A stretch of DNA of 64,000 nt from CAJQQK01 sp965224225 (GCA_965224225.1 CBDCZF010000035.1:992001-1056000); one strand, 5' to 3'. Positions 10,301-18,487 are shown, numbered from the stretch's first letter. Notes: generated from the letters alone by a model not told the origin. Program-made: numbers and translations.

Positions 10301-11431
10301 TTCGCCGGGTTCGGCCAGGCGATCGAATTCGGGATGCAGGATGGCGGTCCAATATGTCGGCAACGGCACGCCGATCGTCACCGGCTCGCCCGGGCGCAGT
10401 TCACACCAGGTCGCGGTGACAGTTGCCTCGGTCGGCCCGTATACGTTGAGCATGCGCCGCCAGGGCCGCCACCACCGCGTGACGAGATCGCCCGGACACG
10501 CCTCGCCCGAGACGATCAACAGCCTGAGGTCGGCCAACTCTGCATCGATCGTCGCAAGCAGCGTCGGCACGGCACACATCGCGGTAATACGTCTGGCCGA
10601 CAGAAACGATGCCAGTTCCTCGCCAACGAGCTGTATCGCACTTGGCGCCGGCACCAGCGTCGCGCCGGCGGCCAGCGGCACCCAGAGTTCTTCGACCGAG
10701 AAATCGAAGGCAAAGCTCATGCCCTGATAGGCCCGGTCGCCCGGCCTGTAGCCATAGTGGCGCGCGGCGATGGCAATGAAGTTGCAGATGCTCGAATGAT
10801 TTACGGCAACCCCCTTGGGCTTGCCGGTCGAGCCTGACGTATAAATGATGTAGCAAAGCGCATCGTCGCCTGCCGGCCCGGCCGCGTCCCGTTCGAGTGC
10901 CTGATCGCTCAGGTGCGATGCCGCTTCGCCGGCCGCCTCGAGTTCGATGACGGACACCGGTATCGCTTCCAGCAGTGCTGCGGCCGACCGGGTGGCGATG
11001 AAGAATTTGAGGCTGGCATCTGCAGCGATGAACGCGATGCGATCCGGCGGGTACTTGAGATCGAGCGGTACGTAAACGGCTTCGAGCCTGACGAGTGCCA
11101 GCAGGCAGGCATAGGCATGCACCGACCGGTCGAGCAGCAGACCGACCCGATCGCCCGAGGAAACGCCGAGCGCCTGCAACTCGCGGGCAAACTGATTGGC
11201 CTGGCGATCCAGTTCTGCAAAGCTGATCTGCAGGCCGTCAACTTCGATTGCCGGGCGGTGGCTCGCGCCATCGCGCTCGAAGGCCTCGAAGCGGCCCTGA
11301 AAGAGTTCGCCCAGCCGGTCACCAGGACGCCATTGAATGGCGCCGGCAACGGGCATGCCATCCAGGCCGCGGCCGGAGAGAACCGGACGCAGCAGTTCTG
11401 AACGCGTCGTGCTGACGGGAACACTACTCAT
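7343..11431 (-). CDS. Pls/PosA-type non-ribosomal peptide synthetase
   Basis: A 1362-residue single-module synthetase. Residues ~40-540 are an adenylation domain: A3 YTSGSTGKPKG (197-207), substrate-anchoring Asp243 in FDFSVEELW, A5 NVYGPTEAT, A7 YRTGD, A8 KIRGYRIEL, A10 Lys530. A carrier domain follows with phosphopantetheine Ser589 (LGAHSLLMARF). The last ~700 residues have no condensation or thioesterase domain. They hold hydrophobic segments and hexapeptide-like (left-handed helix) stretches, the layout of epsilon-poly-lysine synthetase and related enzymes (TIGR02353-type end). It probably activates an alpha-amino acid and joins it at the membrane. The product is unknown. Downstream lie an exporter and a PLP lyase. 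Confidence 0.88.
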   Translation of the reverse strand: MSSVPVSTTRSELLRPVLSGRGLDGMPVAGAIQWRPGDRLGELFQGRFEAFERDGASHRPAIEVDGLQISFAELDRQANQFARELQALGVSSGDRVGLLLDRSVHAYACLLALVRLEAVYVPLDLKYPPDRIAFIAADASLKFFIATRSAAALLEAIPVSVIELEAAGEAASHLSDQALERDAAGPAGDDALCYIIYTSGSTGKPKGVAVNHSSICNFIAIAARHYGYRPGDRAYQGMSFAFDFSVEELWVPLAAGATLVPAPSAIQLVGEELASFLSARRITAMCAVPTLLATIDAELADLRLLIVSGEACPGDLVTRWWRPWRRMLNVYGPTEATVTATWCELRPGEPVTIGVPLPTYWTAILHPEFDRLAEPGEAGELAIAGIGLAVGYVNRPDLTAKAFIADFLELGDNPSARLYRTGDMARITAAGRIEYLGRIDTQVKIRGYRIELAEIENVLLEMPGIAQAVVTTQETLPGVTDLVAYFTRASGGQSPSREAIFSGLRQRLPGYMVPAYLEEIERIPLLASQKADRKALPSPVRPRLTLPQAAPVEPGSELERCLADTLCRTLGIEQVSVGDNFFEDLGAHSLLMARFAAALNREMQAARVSISEIYRHPTIARLAAVVAPRLEAPGTDARAEREAAHEASDAQYYLCGALQFCFYAAVASLYAGLAIGGLTWIAGGDDFLSKFARATGFAAGSLAVLMLLPIAAKWLVIGRWRAGRIPLWSLAYFRFWMVRQLVEQSPWSLFRGSALFNVYLRLLGARIGDNALILSRTVPLITDLLSIGDDAVLRKQCWVMGYRAENGFLRVGPIAIGARATIGEGAVVDLGTEIGDDGQLAHASALLEGQRIAPGTACHGSPAEPTENDYRHFANQSTSRARRVGFAAARLVSVVVAAALAATLSIAGAEMVSGQSSAAVVDDLSASMSATITFDGLAGLALTAALLLTGLLGLGLIVQLIVMRLLRRLIEPGRVYPLYGLHHMIADALDLVSNVPAYHTLFGDSSFIVRYLGWLGVAQPELRQTGSNFGTATAIESPADFEVGSGAMVSDGLSVINRQVGSREFRLMPARLGTGSFVGNIVYYPAAGRTGDNCLLASKVMVPVTGAMRHDVGLLGSPSFEIPRRVVNSNAFDPVPRTAAGKARLEAKNRYNLRTALLYLLAQWGLLFGLLAIGYAAMPLYRELGPGALAICLAGWAGYTLVYSLAVERLSLLRVRMKPSQCTIHDPHFWWVERHWKLGETPIKGAFRGTPLRGWIYRALGAKVGRKLFDDGSVIPEKPLVAIGDNVCINAGVSIQAHALEDGLFRSDRIVIGDGCSIGPAGYVHYGVEMAPSTELSPDGFLMKGSRTRRAERWQGNPAEPV

Positions 11432-11890
11432 GACAGCCGGATCGGTACGCCGCTCTTACTCAGCCGGAGCAAGCGGCCGCGACCGCCTCGCCGCTGCCCT
11501 CTCCGATTGGGTGGCAGGGCTGCACCAAGAACTGCGCATCTCCATCGCACAGTGCTCAAAATCCAGCATGTCCATTCTCAGTCCCGTCCTTGACTGCCAG
11601 CGAAAGATCGCGTCGCCCGGCGGTTTCCGCGGATAAACACGGCCTTCCAGCGTGATGCGACATCGACTGAGGATGGTTTTATAGGCAATTTCAATCTATT
11701 GACAGCATATCTTAAAGTATATCCCTAAGATGCCTGCACTGCCGGCTGTTTTCGGACGCTGACGGCGGCAAGAGACAGCCATCCAGCGCCGCTCAGGCGC
11801 GCAGGCAACCCGTGGAAATTGCCCGGACAGCACAGCACCTATGCGGGAATAACGGAGTTTAGGCGGTCAGAATCGGAAGTCTAGATCGGG
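11432..11890. other. Intergenic region upstream of the synthetase
   Basis: About 460 bases without a gene I can support. It is A+T-richer around 11680-11735, where a possible leftward promoter lies, and it ends with a CTAGATCGGGCTA copy that includes the stop codon of the GGDEF-EAL gene. Confidence 0.6.
11678..11705 (-). promoter_or_regulatory. Possible sigma-70-like promoter for the synthetase
   Basis: Read leftward, CTGTCA is followed after 16 bases by TATAAA. The box pair sits about 250 bases before the synthetase start. This is a pattern match only. Confidence 0.3.
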
Positions 11891-13738
11891 CTAAGCAGCA
11901 AACATCCTGCCGTCACCAATTGGAGGCGAGCCCGGGGCCTCGAGCAATTCGTTAATCTGCTTTTCCGGCGAGGGCCGACCGAAGAAATAGCCTTGAAGTT
12001 CATCGCAACCTTCCTGGCTGAGCACGTCGAACTCGCTCAGAGTTTCGACACCCTCTGCCATGACCCTCATGTCGAGCGCCCGGCACATACCGACGATTGC
12101 CCGAACGATCGCCTGTGCGCCCTGGTCGCCCGATATGTCGGTGACGAACGAGCGGTCGATCTTGACCTTGTCGAAGCGGAATTGGCGCATGTAGCTGAGG
12201 CTCGAATAGCCCTTGCCGAAGTCGTCCATCGAGATCTTGATACCGAGTTGCCTGAGCTGATCGAGAATTTCGAGCGTCTTGCTCACGTCCGACATCAGCA
12301 CTTCTTCGGTGATCTCGAGTTCGAGGCGCTCTGTCGGAAAGCTCGTGCGCTCGAGAACTTTGCGCACCGTCTCGACGAGATCGTCACGATCGAACAACGA
12401 GGGAGAAATGTTTACGGCAATGTGCACCCCAGGCCATTTCAGACCGGCCGTGCACGCCGCGTCCAAGACCTGCTCCGTGAACTGGCGCATCAATCCCAAT
12501 CGCTCGACGATCGGAATGAAGATGGCTGGTGGAACATTGCCACGCTCGGCATGGTGCCATCGCGCCAGCACTTCGAGGCCAACGATGGCGTTCGTCCTGG
12601 TGTCGACTTGCGGTTGATAAACCTGGCTGAATTCACTCTCGCGCAGTGCCTGCCTGATGTCCCTCTCGAGGGATTTGCGCTCACGCAGTTCGGCATCCAG
12701 ATCTTCACGAAAGAAAGTGTAGGTGCCCCGCCCCTTTTCCTTGGATTTGTACAAGGCGAGATCGGCATTCTTCAACAGCTGGCCGGCAGTCACCGGATCA
12801 TCTGGTGTGTGGAGCGCAATGCCGACGCTTGCACCAATGAATACGTCCTGACCGTCGACCTCAAAGGGCTCGCTCAGTTTCGAAATGAGCCTTCCGGCAA
12901 GGGACGCAGAATCACCCGGATCGCTGGCATCCATCTGAAGGATCGCGAACTCGTCACCCCCCAGTCTTGCAATCGTATCAGATTTGCGAATGCACTCGCG
13001 CATGCGCCGCGCGGCCTCCCTCAGGACTTCATCGCCGCTCGCATGGCCGAGCATGTCGTTGACTTCCTTGAAGTGATCGAGGTCGAGACAGAAGACAGTG
13101 AGGGCCGCAGTTTGGCGTTCTTCATCCGCGATGGCACTATCCAGGCGGTCGACGAAGATGGTTCTATTGGCGAGACCGGTCAGGGCATCATTGCTCGCCA
13201 GATAGCTGATCCGTCCCCACGCATGCTGCAGGGCGCGCAGCGGATAAACCGACATGAACCAAAAGATCGCAAGCCCGGCGGTCCCTGACAGCAAACTGAT
13301 CCAAATACAGTGATGAATGATCGGCCAAAGCGATTTCGTAATCACCACTCTGCCGATCAAGCGACCGAAATCGTAGACATTATGGTACACGACAATCTGC
13401 GGCCGGCCGGGAATCTTGACACCATCGGGATGCTGTATGATCAGGCTGCCGTCGGCCTGCATCAGCTGGCGCACCTCGTCTTGTGGAGCATTGCCGCGCT
13501 CGGAGAGAACCGATCTCAGGCGATGAACTTTAAACTGCCAGAGCTCAGCGTCCTTGGAAACGATTTCGGTGAACGACTTGGCGAGCATGGTCGCTTCAGC
13601 GCCGAGCTGCACATGCTCGTTCTTATACGTAAAATAGAAGTGCCCAAGCGGCGTGCCGATGGCCACTGCCAGCGCAGTGATCAGGGCAACGTTTCTGGCC
13701 CACTTAATCAGGCCGCTGTCCCGAGCTAGCGTTTCCAT
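11891..13738 (-). CDS. Membrane GGDEF-EAL cyclic-di-GMP enzyme
   Basis: A 615-residue protein. Membrane segments at about 15-37 and 143-163 enclose a periplasmic region of ~105 residues. A GGDEF domain follows with an intact ARLGGDEFAIL motif (GGDEF at 260-264), then an EAL domain. The EAL motif reads EVLARW (389-394), keeping the catalytic Glu, and DDFGKGYSSL and KIDRSF are also present, so both synthesis and breakdown of cyclic di-GMP look possible. The start lies 21 bases after a periplasmic binding-protein gene on the same strand. The periplasmic region may therefore sense that protein. Confidence 0.9.
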   Translation of the reverse strand: METLARDSGLIKWARNVALITALAVAIGTPLGHFYFTYKNEHVQLGAEATMLAKSFTEIVSKDAELWQFKVHRLRSVLSERGNAPQDEVRQLMQADGSLIIQHPDGVKIPGRPQIVVYHNVYDFGRLIGRVVITKSLWPIIHHCIWISLLSGTAGLAIFWFMSVYPLRALQHAWGRISYLASNDALTGLANRTIFVDRLDSAIADEERQTAALTVFCLDLDHFKEVNDMLGHASGDEVLREAARRMRECIRKSDTIARLGGDEFAILQMDASDPGDSASLAGRLISKLSEPFEVDGQDVFIGASVGIALHTPDDPVTAGQLLKNADLALYKSKEKGRGTYTFFREDLDAELRERKSLERDIRQALRESEFSQVYQPQVDTRTNAIVGLEVLARWHHAERGNVPPAIFIPIVERLGLMRQFTEQVLDAACTAGLKWPGVHIAVNISPSLFDRDDLVETVRKVLERTSFPTERLELEITEEVLMSDVSKTLEILDQLRQLGIKISMDDFGKGYSSLSYMRQFRFDKVKIDRSFVTDISGDQGAQAIVRAIVGMCRALDMRVMAEGVETLSEFDVLSQEGCDELQGYFFGRPSPEKQINELLEAPGSPPIGDGRMFAA

Positions 13739-13759
13739 GTCTCACGGTTCCTTGCCTGA

Positions 13760-14623
13760 TCAGTTCACCGCGGGCTGACCCGAGACGGTGAGGTGGCCAC
13801 TGGAGGCAAGCATCTCCTGTCCGACCGGGGAGTTCGTGAATTCAATGAACGCTTGTGCAGCCGGCGAAGCATCGGGCCGCAGGACGTAGAACAGGCTCTT
13901 GTAGTAGGGATAGGCTTTGTTCTCGACGTTCTCGACCGTCCCGGAAACGCCATTGAACGTCAGCAACTTTATCGAACGCTTTTCGCTCTTGACCTGAGCC
14001 AGAGTCGTCAGGCCGAATGATCCTGGTGTCGTCTCGAGGGCTAACGCATTGTCCTGGTCATTCATCGCAACGAATAGTTCCGGACGCTTGAGTGCCTTCA
14101 TCAAGACTGCGCAGACGTCCTTCGAAATGCCGCAGAGAAGCTTGGTATCGGACTCACCGGCCGGTCGCAAGATGAGGCGCAGGTGAGAACCGTCCGGCCA
14201 CCGCGCACCCCTCTTATAGATGCCTAACAACTGATCACCCGTGACACCGGTGGCATTGGTGTTCGGATGCGTACCGAAAACGATGGGCGTTCGGGCATAC
14301 TCGGTTACGGCAAGCGGCTTGATACGTTCCTTCTTTTTCGGAGGCCGGGCGCTCACTGCGATGTCGATCTTGCCGGCAGCAACCGCCCTGATGCCACCGC
14401 CGGATCCGAGGCTCGGCAGCACATTGACGCTGTATCCCGAGTGTGACTTCGCAAAAGCGTCAGCCAGCAGTTGCATGCCGCCGAGCGCCGTCCCGGTTCC
14501 GCCAACGACGATCTTGTGAGGACCATCGGCCAGTGCCGGGACCGGCAGGACCACTGCTGCGACCAATACTGCAGCTGCAATTGAACCAAGTCGAGAACGT
14601 GCTGAAATTCTGTTGCAGGACAT
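13760..14623 (-). CDS. PstS-like periplasmic substrate-binding protein
   Basis: An exported protein of about 287 residues. The signal peptide has a hydrophobic core followed by ALADGPHK. The fold resembles phosphate-binding PstS proteins: VVGGTGTALGGMQLL at the start, SLGSGGGIRAVAAGKIDIAVSARP, and EFTNSPVGQEML near the end. I use the ATG at 14623, which has GGTGGAAAG upstream; a start at 14701 would bury the signal peptide. No pstCAB transporter genes are nearby. Instead it is followed directly by a GGDEF-EAL gene, so a sensory rather than transport role is likely. Confidence 0.8.
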   Translation of the reverse strand: MSCNRISARSRLGSIAAAVLVAAVVLPVPALADGPHKIVVGGTGTALGGMQLLADAFAKSHSGYSVNVLPSLGSGGGIRAVAAGKIDIAVSARPPKKKERIKPLAVTEYARTPIVFGTHPNTNATGVTGDQLLGIYKRGARWPDGSHLRLILRPAGESDTKLLCGISKDVCAVLMKALKRPELFVAMNDQDNALALETTPGSFGLTTLAQVKSEKRSIKLLTFNGVSGTVENVENKAYPYYKSLFYVLRPDASPAAQAFIEFTNSPVGQEMLASSGHLTVSGQPAVN

Positions 14624-14803
14624 GTGCTTTCCACCAGGCTTCGCATGCCATGCGCCGATACGAAAAATCAGCGCCAATAACTTACCGAATTCTGCGTGCA
14701 AACATACTGCTGATGTGTATCAATCTAATTTCGCCTGTCCCGCGAATTTGTCCAAAAACAATCCTTCAAAATTAGGAAAATGCTAGGGATCACTAAACGA
14801 AGC

Positions 14804-14835
14804 GGGCACCGGCCGGCAAATCGCCGGTGGTGCCC
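14804..14835 (-). terminator. Hairpin after the LLM oxidoreductase gene
   Basis: Outer arms gggcacc and ggtgccc pair perfectly, and an inner ccggc/gccgg stem closes on a 5-base loop. Read leftward it is followed by GCTTCGTTTA, weakly T-rich. It sits about 40 bases after the stop at 14872. Confidence 0.6.
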
Positions 14836-14871
14836 TTTCATTCATGCTCGTTGTCGTTCGGACGAGTCTTA

Positions 14872-15957
14872 TTAATCCGGCGTCAGGTGTGCGACCTTCG
14901 GCAGGACCTCTTTCGAGAGCAGTTCCAGCGAATAACGCCAGGCTTCGGGATTGTCGACATAGTCGAAGCCGAATACCAGAAGCTGGCCGAAACCGTCGAC
15001 GTCATCGTAGATCTTGGCAATCTTCTCAGCCACCGTCGCCGGCGAGCCGATGATCCAGTTCTGCTTGGCGCAATAGGCTGGTGTCACATCGGAATCGGGC
15101 ACGTCCTGATCGTGCTTGAGGTATTCGAAAAACCCGAAGTTCTCGAGCAGCGGCAGGAAGTATTCGCCCATCATGCGGCCCATGTTGGATTCGACGGAGA
15201 GCTTCCAGGCTTCCTCGTCAGTATCCGCAACGAACACTTCGCGCACCAGCCGCCAGTCCTTGCGGCTCGGCGTGCGGCCGGAAACCCGGGCACCGATCTC
15301 GACCGACTCCCAATGGCTTGCAACATAAGCCGGGTTGAGATTGAGGCTCATCGGCAGATAGCCCTTCTCGCCGGCCAGCTTGAGGGTGTCTGAACCTTTC
15401 GAGAGCCCGGCAACGCCGATCGGCGGGTGCGGGGCCTGCTTCGGTTTCAGGTGCGGGCGCAGGAAGCCATACATCTCTTCCGGATTGCGCACCGTCCAAT
15501 AGTAACCGGCATATTCGAACGGCTCGTCCGTCGACCACATCTTCATGATGATGTCGAGAGCTTCGCGGGTCATGGCCCGGTTCTGGCCTGACATGCCATC
15601 GACGTTGAACATCGCCCAATCACTCGGCAGGCCGCTCGCCGCAACGCCGAAATTCAAGCGGCCGTCCGAAATATGGTCGAGCAGTGCGACGCGGTTAGCA
15701 AGCTCGGCCGGATGATGGTAGGGCATCAGGAAACCGCCGGGCCCCAGCCTGATGTTCTTGGTTTCGCGAAAACCGGCGGAGACGAGCAGATCCGGTGCCG
15801 GGTGAGGTTCCCATGGCGCGGTATGGTGTTCCCCGATCCAGGCTTCTTTAAAACCAAGCTCATCGAGCCAGCGGATCACCTGCAGGTCGAATTCGAAGCC
15901 TTGCTTGAGATCGCGCTCCGGCGGATGCGACGGCATCGAGAAATAACCTAGTTCCAT
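14872..15957 (-). CDS. LLM-class flavin-dependent oxidoreductase
   Basis: A 361-residue luciferase-like monooxygenase. The N-terminus MELGYFSMPSHPP, the flavin-site stretch GEHHTAPWEPHPAP, and the HHPAELANRVALLDHISDGR region are typical of bacterial LLM proteins that use reduced FMN or F420. The sequence after ASGLPSDW is close to hydrocarbon- and alkanal-type monooxygenases, but substrate cannot be told. It is a single-gene unit with a hairpin downstream and palindromic repeats upstream. Confidence 0.88.
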   Translation of the reverse strand: MELGYFSMPSHPPERDLKQGFEFDLQVIRWLDELGFKEAWIGEHHTAPWEPHPAPDLLVSAGFRETKNIRLGPGGFLMPYHHPAELANRVALLDHISDGRLNFGVAASGLPSDWAMFNVDGMSGQNRAMTREALDIIMKMWSTDEPFEYAGYYWTVRNPEEMYGFLRPHLKPKQAPHPPIGVAGLSKGSDTLKLAGEKGYLPMSLNLNPAYVASHWESVEIGARVSGRTPSRKDWRLVREVFVADTDEEAWKLSVESNMGRMMGEYFLPLLENFGFFEYLKHDQDVPDSDVTPAYCAKQNWIIGSPATVAEKIAKIYDDVDGFGQLLVFGFDYVDNPEAWRYSLELLSKEVLPKVAHLTPD

Positions 15958-15975
15958 AGTATGATTCCTTGAATT

Positions 15976-16038
15976 AGAGCATCATCCGATCGGATGGAAC
16001 CGCGTAGCGGTTCTGTTCCGCGCGGATAAATATGCTCT
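15976..16038. repeat. Palindromic intergenic element 1
   Basis: Outer arms AGAGCAT and ATGCTCT, a self-complementary ATCCGATCGGAT (15984-15995), and an inner hairpin GAACCGC-GTA-GCGGTTC (15997-16013). Elements of this shape are widespread between genes in rhizobial genomes. It lies next to a second, larger palindrome. Confidence 0.75.
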
Positions 16039-16051
16039 ATCTGTTTCATTT

Positions 16052-16126
16052 CTAGAGCAATTTCCATCCGACCGGACGGCATCGAAATGTTCGCACCCGA
16101 TTCCGTCCGGTCGGATCTTGCTCTAG
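16052..16126. repeat. Palindromic intergenic element 2
   Basis: Perfect outer arms CTAGAGCAA/TTGCTCTAG (9 bases) and perfect inner arms ATCCGACCGGAC/GTCCGGTCGGAT (12 bases), with a loop of about 27 bases. The right half recurs at 4157-4194. It shares the ATCCGA-CGGA theme with element 1. Confidence 0.8.
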
Positions 16127-16281
16127 TTGGCACCTCACCCCATGATCGCCAGCGTAAGGCGCACATCGTCCGGGTCAAGCGTATTGATGTTCTGGGAAAC
16201 GTCCGGCCTGAGCTGATGCAAAACTGCGGGCAATGGCCGAGCGGCACGGCCCGCAGCTTCGCTTGGTGAACGAGGCGGCAA

Positions 16282-16803
16282 TCAGGCAGGCGTTTTCACC
16301 AATCCGTGCAGGATCTCGTCGAGGTAGGCATCGGCAAGCGCATGCAGTTCCTCATCCGTGCGATCTTGGATTGGATGGGGCACGAAGACATACGCAGGAT
16401 CAGTGCCGAGCGCCTTCGCCTGTGCGGCTGCCGCCTGCTCGAATTCGGTCGTGGCGATGCCAACCGCTGGAATGCCACGGCTCTCAAGGTCTGCCATGTC
16501 ATGCGTACAGCACGACGTGCACGAGCCTCAATCGCTCAAAGCTTCGGCGACGACGTCGACCTCGGATGCGATCTGCTGGCTGAGCGCGGTCGGTGCCGGG
16601 CGCGTGTTGGTCGGCTTGGCATAGCGCTTCACTTCGAGCCCGCGCTCGACCAAACGCTGCTCGAGACGGTCGAGGAATACATCGCCCTTGGTCTTTGCGA
16701 TATCGAGCAGGCCGATGCGCAAACCATCGAGGCTTTCGGGCCGCGCCAGCCGCGGGCGCGCGGCGACGGAGCGTTCCGAGGTTGGATCTAGGATGGTCGT
16801 CAA
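16282..16803 (-). CDS. UGSC-type selenoprotein (in-frame TGA read as Sec)
   Basis: Two open frames of 91 and 71 residues lie in the same frame, separated by a TGA at 16530-16528 and ten sense codons. Read through, they give a 173-residue protein with the junction LSD-U-GSCTSCCTHDMADL, so Sec92 starts a U-G-S-C motif with Cys95, Cys98 and Cys99 close by. This matches the UGSC family of (seleno)proteins. A hairpin just after the TGA fits the bacterial SECIS pattern. The start is TTG at 16803 with a strong AAAGGAG site, overlapping the upstream stop as TTGA, so translation is coupled to the thioredoxin-like gene. Function is probably redox; substrate unknown. Confidence 0.88.
16498..16516 (-). 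promoter_or_regulatory. Candidate bacterial SECIS hairpin
   Basis: In the mRNA sense GTCGTGC pairs with GCATGAC (seven pairs, one G-T wobble) around a TGTAC loop. Eighteen bases separate the TGA from the loop, and a G is the second loop base. Known bacterial SECIS elements have a short stem, a G among the first loop bases and a spacing of about 16-37. Confidence 0.7.
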
Positions 16804-18233
16804 AGCTTGATCTCCTTTGTCACAGGTGCGGATCCCTTCTCGCCGCTGGCCAGCCAGCCGCCGATAATACCGCTGAACATGCCGGCCCCACCGCCGGCGC
16901 GCACGATCATCAGCCCGCCGTCGCGGAACTTCGGCACCATGCTATCAGGCGCCGGCCCGCTTGTCCCTTCCGCGATCCCATCAACGCCCGGCATGATTTC
17001 CGCTGCCTGGCGCTGCGTGCGCGCATAGAGTTCGTCATAGAGCCGCGCCTTGCTCCAGCCGGCCTCACGGTAGGTGCGCTCGTGTTCCGGACTGATCACA
17101 ACCAGGGCGTCGGCGCCGCGGTAGAGTTTCGGGTGCATCAGCGCCTTCAGGCATTCCGCGAACGACTGGGTGAGGCTTTCCGGATCGCGCGATTTCTGGT
17201 CGACGATGCCTTGCAGGCCGAAGCCCGCGAACACGGTGACGGCGCTCTTGCCCTCGGGAATGCCACGCTCAGCGGCAAGCGACTCCCAGCACGAGCCTTC
17301 CTCGTCCTCGGCAATGCAGTAGGAAATCTTGCCTGGGTTGCCGAGCGTCGCGCGGTCGACCTCCTGCGGCCGGCCACCGCCGACGTTTCTGACCACGAGT
17401 TGCACCGCCCGGCCGATCGTGTTGTTGGCACGAAACCCCTGACCGAGCGCATTGCCCTTGGCGTTCATGCCAATCGCACGCCGGATCGGACCGTTGACGA
17501 TGACCACGGGCCCGACATACATCGTCGTCGCCAGCACGCCGTGCAGGGCAAAGGGTTCTTCCAGCATCGCCTCGACCGCGGAGATGACCACCGGCAGGTA
17601 TTCCGGCTTGCAGCCCGCCATCACGGCATTGACGGCGATCTTTTCCACCGTGCAGTCAGCCAGATCGCTCGGCATCTTGCCGATGACCTCGCCCGGGTCA
17701 CGGCTCGTGCCGTCGAGCATGCGCAAGACGCGTGCCTCGGTCGGCGGCACCAGTGGCAGGCCATCCGACCAGCCGCGTTCGAACAGCGCTTCGATTTCGT
17801 CTTCCTGGCTGCCGAGCTCGATCCTGCGGCTCTTGAGGCCCGTCTCCCTATGACGGACCAGCAGGTCCTCGATAATGCCCGGCTCCACGTTCTTGGCGCC
17901 GCATCCGGGGCGCAGATCCGGCAGGTTCTCACCAAGCGTTGAAACGCCGGTGAGCTGGCGCCATTCCGACTTGTTCCAGCCGAACGTGCGGGCAACTTCA
18001 CGGCCGCTGTCCCGGCGCAGCAGGGTCGGCACCACCTCGATCTTGAGCTTGTGCGACACATCCAGCGTTGAATCGTACTCGTGGGCCACGCTTTCCGGGA
18101 ATGCCGGGTCATCCTGTGTGAAGACGGTCAGTGCCCCGGCCTCGGCAAGTGCCGCCAATACGGGCTCCGTCATCACACACGTCTCGCAATCTCGTTTGAC
18201 GATCGCAATAAGACCGGTTTCCGGAATCTTCAT
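16800..18233 (-). CDS. Thioredoxin-like fusion protein paired with UGSC protein
   Basis: A 477-residue protein. Residues 1-90 look like a thioredoxin fold: a CETC motif in VKRDCETCVMTEP, and VVPTLL carrying the expected cis-proline. Residues ~125-477 form a large domain I do not recognise, with FERGWSDGLPLVPPTEARV at its start and conserved-looking segments MYVGPVVIVNGP and FRANNTIGRAVQ. There is no signal peptide, so it is probably cytoplasmic. The stop overlaps the start of the selenoprotein gene, so the two are made together. I infer that they form one selenium-dependent redox unit. Activity is unknown. Confidence 0.75.
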   Translation of the reverse strand: MKIPETGLIAIVKRDCETCVMTEPVLAALAEAGALTVFTQDDPAFPESVAHEYDSTLDVSHKLKIEVVPTLLRRDSGREVARTFGWNKSEWRQLTGVSTLGENLPDLRPGCGAKNVEPGIIEDLLVRHRETGLKSRRIELGSQEDEIEALFERGWSDGLPLVPPTEARVLRMLDGTSRDPGEVIGKMPSDLADCTVEKIAVNAVMAGCKPEYLPVVISAVEAMLEEPFALHGVLATTMYVGPVVIVNGPIRRAIGMNAKGNALGQGFRANNTIGRAVQLVVRNVGGGRPQEVDRATLGNPGKISYCIAEDEEGSCWESLAAERGIPEGKSAVTVFAGFGLQGIVDQKSRDPESLTQSFAECLKALMHPKLYRGADALVVISPEHERTYREAGWSKARLYDELYARTQRQAAEIMPGVDGIAEGTSGPAPDSMVPKFRDGGLMIVRAGGGAGMFSGIIGGWLASGEKGSAPVTKEIKL

Positions 18234-18487
18234 GCTCTCAACTTTCTCAAAATGGCACCAAGTCGGGCCGGACGCTCACCGGCAGATATTGTTACCGTGT
18301 TTGCGGGGCCTGCCCAAGTCAAACATCCGCTCACCATTCGAAACAACCGGCATTCATCACCATCCGATTGGTTTGGCGCTCGAAAGCCGATGATGATTGC
18401 GTGCACCTGTTTCAGAGACCACACTGGGGCCCTGGTCGCAGCCAGCGCGCTGCCGACCTCCATTCCTCACATCGGAGCCTCACTAGA

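Noticed and set aside
11993..13288. A 431-codon open frame opposite the GGDEF-EAL gene
   Set aside because: It mirrors a clear, motif-bearing gene. High G+C makes long antisense frames common and the translation has no motif.
15976..16126. CRISPR array
   Set aside because: The repeats are palindromes of unequal length with no regular spacer pattern and no cas genes.
16282..16803. Pseudogene or two separate small genes instead of a selenoprotein
   Set aside because: The TGA falls exactly at the U of a UGSC motif, the frame continues without another stop, and a SECIS-like hairpin follows.
16593..17942. A 449-codon plus-strand frame opposite the thioredoxin-like gene
   Set aside because: Shadow frame; the minus-strand gene has a CxxC, a cis-Pro and coupling to the selenoprotein.
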